Program-made: the position numbers and the translations under genes | Notes under the pieces: model-generated | Told to the model about the DNA's origin: nothing | What the model saw: the letters and a program-made list of their open reading frames with translations, nothing else | Databases searched by the model: none | NCBI RefSeq assembly: GCF_963665245.1 | Contig: NZ_OY762267.1 | Coordinates: forward strand, 682,001-746,000 | Reading direction: 5' to 3' | Origin: an uncultured Paludibaculum sp. | GTDB taxonomy: Bacteria > Acidobacteriota > Terriglobia > Bryobacterales > Bryobacteraceae | DNA: 64,000 nt | Shown here: piece after piece, positions 60,728 to 64,000 of the stretch | How the letters are laid out: each line of letters opens with the position of its first letter | Position numbering within the stretch: position 1 is the first letter of the stretch

Positions 60728-61975
60728 ATGAACAGGCGTCAACTCCTGGCCAGTTCTCTGTTTGGCCTCACCGCGCTGCCCGCCGCCGACTCCGGTCTCA
60801 AGGCCCTACCCGATGCGGCGCTCAGAGCCTCCGATCCCGATCAGTATTGGCTGCGCGTCCGCAATGAGCAGTTCTATCTGCCGGAGTGGCGCAACTTCCT
60901 GAACAACGGCAGCCTCGGCGTCGCACCGCGCCCTGTCATCCACGCCGTTGAGGACTTCCTGGAGCGCGGCGCAGGCCTCATCAGCGACGAATATCCACGC
61001 TGGGGCTACGAGACTCTGGATGCGGAACGCACCGAGATGGCCGAGTTCCTGGGCTGCAAGAAGGACGAGCTTGCTTTCGTCCACAACGCCACGGAAGGGC
61101 TAAGCACGATTGCAGCCGGCATCGACTTGAAGGCCGGAGACGAAGTCGTCATGACCGACCTGGAACACCCCAGCGGCAAAGCCGGCTGGGCGGTGCGGGC
61201 ACAGCGTCACGGTGTCGCCATCCGGGAAGTCGCCATCCCGCTGCCGCCCAAGAGCTCCGCGCAACTCGCCGACATCATGATTTCGGCGATCGGTCCGCGC
61301 ACGCGGGTCCTGTTCTTCAGTGGAATTCTCAGCCCCACCGGCACCATCATGCCGGTACGCCAGATTTGCGACGCCGCCCGCGCCAAAGGCGTCATCACCG
61401 TCATCGATGGCGCCCACATGAATGGCCAGATCCCGCTGAAGCTCTCCGACCTCGGCTGCGACTACTACGCCGGCAGCCCGCACAAATGGATGTTCGCACC
61501 CGCGGGCAGCGGCATCCTTTATATCCGCGAAGAGAACCTCGACCGCCTGTGGCCCTCCATCGTAACTGGAGATTGGGACAACAAGAAAAGCAAGGCGGCC
61601 CGCTTCATGAAAGTGGGCACCAACAACAAAGGCGTCGTTGTGGGCATGATGGCCGGTCTGCGGTTCCTCAAACAACTTGGGCCCGAGAATGTCTATGCGC
61701 GCATCCACGACCTCGCGATGCGTAACTACAGGATGGCCGCCGCCCGCCCGTATCTTGAAATCTTCAGTGCGGCCGACCCCGCCCTTTATGGTTCGTTGGT
61801 CACCATCGGCTTCCGCGGGGCCAAGCTCGACGACCTTTTCCGCAAGGCTCGCGAACGCAAGATCTGGATCTACGGCGGGGAGCGGATGCGCCTCTCCACG
61901 CACATCCATACACGGCCGCAGGATCTGGAAGCTTACTACGCGCTGGTCGACGAAGTCGTGGGTCACAAGGGCTGA
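60728..61975 (+). CDS. Aminotransferase class V-fold PLP enzyme with export signal
   Basis: The 415-aa protein resembles isopenicillin-N epimerase-like and cysteine desulfurase-like enzymes. The PLP lysine is in GSPHKWMFAPAGSGIL, and the pocket blocks VHNATEGLSTIAAGI and VIDGAHMNGQIPL are visible. The N-terminus has a Tat-type leader (MNRRQLLASSLFGLTALPAA), which means that a PLP enzyme folded in the cytoplasm would be exported. The reaction is not predictable. It is divergent from the sulfatase gene (57 bases between starts) and is followed by an M28 peptidase gene. Confidence 0.85.
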   Translation: MNRRQLLASSLFGLTALPAADSGLKALPDAALRASDPDQYWLRVRNEQFYLPEWRNFLNNGSLGVAPRPVIHAVEDFLERGAGLISDEYPRWGYETLDAERTEMAEFLGCKKDELAFVHNATEGLSTIAAGIDLKAGDEVVMTDLEHPSGKAGWAVRAQRHGVAIREVAIPLPPKSSAQLADIMISAIGPRTRVLFFSGILSPTGTIMPVRQICDAARAKGVITVIDGAHMNGQIPLKLSDLGCDYYAGSPHKWMFAPAGSGILYIREENLDRLWPSIVTGDWDNKKSKAARFMKVGTNNKGVVVGMMAGLRFLKQLGPENVYARIHDLAMRNYRMAAARPYLEIFSAADPALYGSLVTIGFRGAKLDDLFRKARERKIWIYGGERMRLSTHIHTRPQDLEAYYALVDEVVGHKG

Positions 61976-62019
61976 CGCGGAAGGGCTTGGGGGCCGAATG
62001 CTACATTGAAGGGGTTCCC

Positions 62020-63480
62020 ATGCGATACCTGTTCGTGTTGGCCCTCACGGCCTCCCTATTCGCGGCCCAGCCGCTGAGCCCCGCCGAAGAAGCTCTCCTC
62101 AGTCCCATCACGGCAAATGTGCTGAAGGGCCATATTTCGTTCCTGGCCTCGGACGCGCTGGACGGCCGCGATACGCCGTCGAAGGGCCTCGACGTCGCCG
62201 CCGAGTACATTGCCGCCCAATTCCGCCGCTACGGCCTTGAGCCCGCCGGCGACAATGGCTACTTCCAGTCGGCTGCTTACGTGAACGTCACGCAGCCTGC
62301 CGAGGGTCTGGAGATCACCCTTACCTCCGGCGGCAAGACCTGGAAAGCGGACAAGGAACACGTGATGATCTCCAGTTCCGGCACCGCGCAGATCCACGCG
62401 GCCGGTGTCGTAAAGGTCACCATCACGGACGAGAACACGCCGCTGCCAGATCGCACCGCCGTGGAGGGTAAAGCCGTAATCCTCATTGCGCCCATGCCAC
62501 GCTCGCGGGCCATGCTGCGCAAGCGGGAATCGGTGCTCGACCTTGGCCCCGCCATCGTCGTCACCGGCGGATTCACCGGCTTTGGCCGTACACGTCTGCG
62601 CGAAGCGGGCGAGACCACGGCGCAGCGGCCGCCGATGATCACGACCAGCGACCCCGAGTTCAACACCTTTGTTGAGTCCCTGGATGCCGCCGCCACGCTC
62701 GAGGCTGCCGTGCCGGCGCCCGTCCTCCAGCCCGTCACGCTCAAAAACATCATCGCCACCTTGCCCGGAAGCGATCCGGCATTGAAGGACACCTACATCC
62801 TGCTCACCGCCCACTACGACCACATCGGCATCAGCACGCGCGGCGAAGGCGACCGCCTGAACAACGGAGCCAACGACGATGCGAGCGGTGTTGCTACGGT
62901 GCTGGCGCTCGCCGAGTCGTTCTCGAAGTCGACCGCCCGGCCCAAGCGGACGCTCGTCTTCATGACCTACTTCGGCGAGGAGAAGGGCCTCTTCGGCTCG
63001 CGCTACTATGGCAGCCACCCCGTGTTCCCACTGGCAAAGACCATCGCCAATCTGAACTTCGAGCATATGGGCAGGACCGACGACAACGAAGGCGATCGGT
63101 CCGGCAAGATCACCGCGTCCGGTTTCGACTACACGACATTGGGCGACGCGCTGACGGAGGCAGGAAAAGCGACGGGCATCGAAGCCTGGAAACATGCGGA
63201 AAACAGTGACGCGTTCTTTGGCCGCAGCGACAACCAGTCGCTGGCCGATTCCGGCGTCCCCGCCATCACTGTGGCCGTGTCGTGGATTTTCCCCGACTAT
63301 CACCGTCCCGGTGACGAGTGGGAAAAGATCAACTACCCGAACATGGAGAAGGAAGTCCGCACCTGCGCACTGGCCGTGGAGCGCATCGCCAACGATTCTA
63401 GGCCCGTGAAGTGGAACGAAACGAACCCGAAGGCCGAAAAGTACGTCGAGGCCTGGAGGAAGCTCCACTCCGCGAATTAG
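62020..63480 (+). CDS. M28-family zinc peptidase with PA domain
   Basis: The 486-aa protein has a signal peptide (YLFVLALTASLFAAQ). A protease-associated region follows near residues 130-230. Two-zinc ligands are visible in AHYDHIGIS, NGANDDASGVATV, YFGEEKGLFGSRYY, NFEHMGR and PDYHRPGDEWEKINYP. The family are broad aminopeptidases. The start at 62020 is supported by AAGGGG 6 bases before it and by the signal peptide; the longer frame from 61987 is not needed. It lies 3 bases from the convergent S9 peptidase gene, with no room for a separate terminator. Confidence 0.9.
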   Translation: MRYLFVLALTASLFAAQPLSPAEEALLSPITANVLKGHISFLASDALDGRDTPSKGLDVAAEYIAAQFRRYGLEPAGDNGYFQSAAYVNVTQPAEGLEITLTSGGKTWKADKEHVMISSSGTAQIHAAGVVKVTITDENTPLPDRTAVEGKAVILIAPMPRSRAMLRKRESVLDLGPAIVVTGGFTGFGRTRLREAGETTAQRPPMITTSDPEFNTFVESLDAAATLEAAVPAPVLQPVTLKNIIATLPGSDPALKDTYILLTAHYDHIGISTRGEGDRLNNGANDDASGVATVLALAESFSKSTARPKRTLVFMTYFGEEKGLFGSRYYGSHPVFPLAKTIANLNFEHMGRTDDNEGDRSGKITASGFDYTTLGDALTEAGKATGIEAWKHAENSDAFFGRSDNQSLADSGVPAITVAVSWIFPDYHRPGDEWEKINYPNMEKEVRTCALAVERIANDSRPVKWNETNPKAEKYVEAWRKLHSAN

Positions 63481-63483
63481 GGC

Positions 63484-64000
63484 CTACTGCGTGTTGGAAG
63501 GCGGCTGGCGCTCGTTGCGCGCATATCGTTCGAAGAACTCAACGATCCGGAGCATGTGGTCCATGCGCCGCCCCGGATTGCCTGACCGCGTCAGTTCGTG
63601 ACCTTCACCCGGATACCGGATGTATTCCACTGGCTTGCCCTGCTGGGCCAACTCCCGGAAGAGCATTTGGCTTTGTACCGGCCCTGTCCGGTAATCCGTA
63701 CTGGCATGCAGAATCAGCAGCGGAGTGTGGATCCTGCTCACGTAACTGACCGGCGACTCCGAGTCCAGCAGTTTCTTGGTTTCCGGCTGCCAGGGAAACC
63801 CACCGAACGCCCCTTGCACCAACACGTAGGCGTTCCCTTCCCCGTAGAACGTCGATAGATCATAGACGCCGCGTTGCGCCGCCGCTGCTTTGAAGCGGTT
63901 GTCATGGCCTACGATCCAGGCCGTCAGATAACCCGCGTAGGAGCCGCCGGTCAGGAACAGCCGATCTTTATCGACCAGCGAATTCGATTTCACCGTCTCA
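63484..64000 (-). CDS. Prolyl oligopeptidase-family (S9) serine peptidase, C-terminal part
   Basis: The frame is open to the right edge, so only the C-terminal 172 residues are seen. The catalytic Ser lies in FLTGGSYAGYLTAWIVG, the Asp in ILHASTDYRTGPVQ and the His in YPGEGHELTRSGNPGRRMDH. This is the alpha/beta-hydrolase domain of S9 peptidases, which cleave oligopeptides. The N-terminal propeller is outside the window. It is convergent with the M28 peptidase gene. Confidence 0.88.
   Translation of the reverse strand, partial: ETVKSNSLVDKDRLFLTGGSYAGYLTAWIVGHDNRFKAAAAQRGVYDLSTFYGEGNAYVLVQGAFGGFPWQPETKKLLDSESPVSYVSRIHTPLLILHASTDYRTGPVQSQMLFRELAQQGKPVEYIRYPGEGHELTRSGNPGRRMDHMLRIVEFFERYARNERQPPSNTQ

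Overview
This is a high-GC bacterial chromosome segment, most consistent with an Acidobacteriota of the Solibacter/Bryobacter lineage. The strongest lineage markers are two tandem copies of the acidobacterial PadR regulator plus 'acidobacterial duplicated orphan permease' (ADOP) pair. Supporting markers are very large Oar-like TonB-dependent receptors with an N-terminal carboxypeptidase-regulatory-like domain, many exported enzymes (sulfatases, FAD oxidoreductases, a DUF1080 protein, a Gfo/Idh/MocA enzyme with a Tat-type leader) and an hpn hopanoid cluster. No rRNA, tRNA, CRISPR array, transposase or phage gene was seen. Genes are densely packed and no stretch over about 300 bases lacks a gene.

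Layout. 1-10 kb: a nutrient-acquisition module with three FAD oxidoreductase paralogs (the first cut by the window edge and broken by an in-frame TGA), a membrane-anchored wHTH-like regulator and a divergent Oar-like receptor. 10-16 kb: two tandem PadR-ADOP operons. 16-19 kb: apaG, a small membrane protein, an orphan prepilin peptidase, a cupin and a glutaminyl-cyclase-like M28 protein. 19-22.5 kb: a HEAT-repeat protein, two SAM methyltransferases and a family 2 glycosyltransferase. 22.5-29.5 kb: a RodZ-like protein, then a second regulator/receptor module ending in a sulfatase. 29.5-39 kb: housekeeping genes (pgsA, hflX, hfq, a cation-efflux protein, polX, a Nudix hydrolase, rdgB, rph, a glucose-6-phosphate isomerase-like protein). 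39-42.5 kb: lipoprotein, transglutaminase-like membrane protein, DUF1080 protein. 42.6-52.5 kb: a hopanoid operon, ispH-shc-hpnA-hpnG-two zinc alcohol dehydrogenases-hpnC-hpnD-MFS. 52.4-60.7 kb: a minus-strand unit of sulfatase, DUF5107/TPR protein, Gfo/Idh/MocA oxidoreductase and YfhO-like membrane protein. 60.7-64 kb: an exported PLP enzyme, an M28 peptidase and an S9 peptidase cut by the window end.

How the parts fit. The two regulator/receptor modules look like an acidobacterial counterpart of a polysaccharide-utilisation locus: a sensor-like protein, an outer-membrane importer and exported enzymes. The hopanoid operon couples isoprenoid precursor supply (IspH), squalene synthesis (HpnC, HpnD), cyclisation (Shc) and side-chain processing (HpnG). 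The two alcohol dehydrogenases inside it are the most interesting unassigned genes, because the enzyme that reduces ribosylhopane to bacteriohopanetetrol is, to my knowledge, not established.
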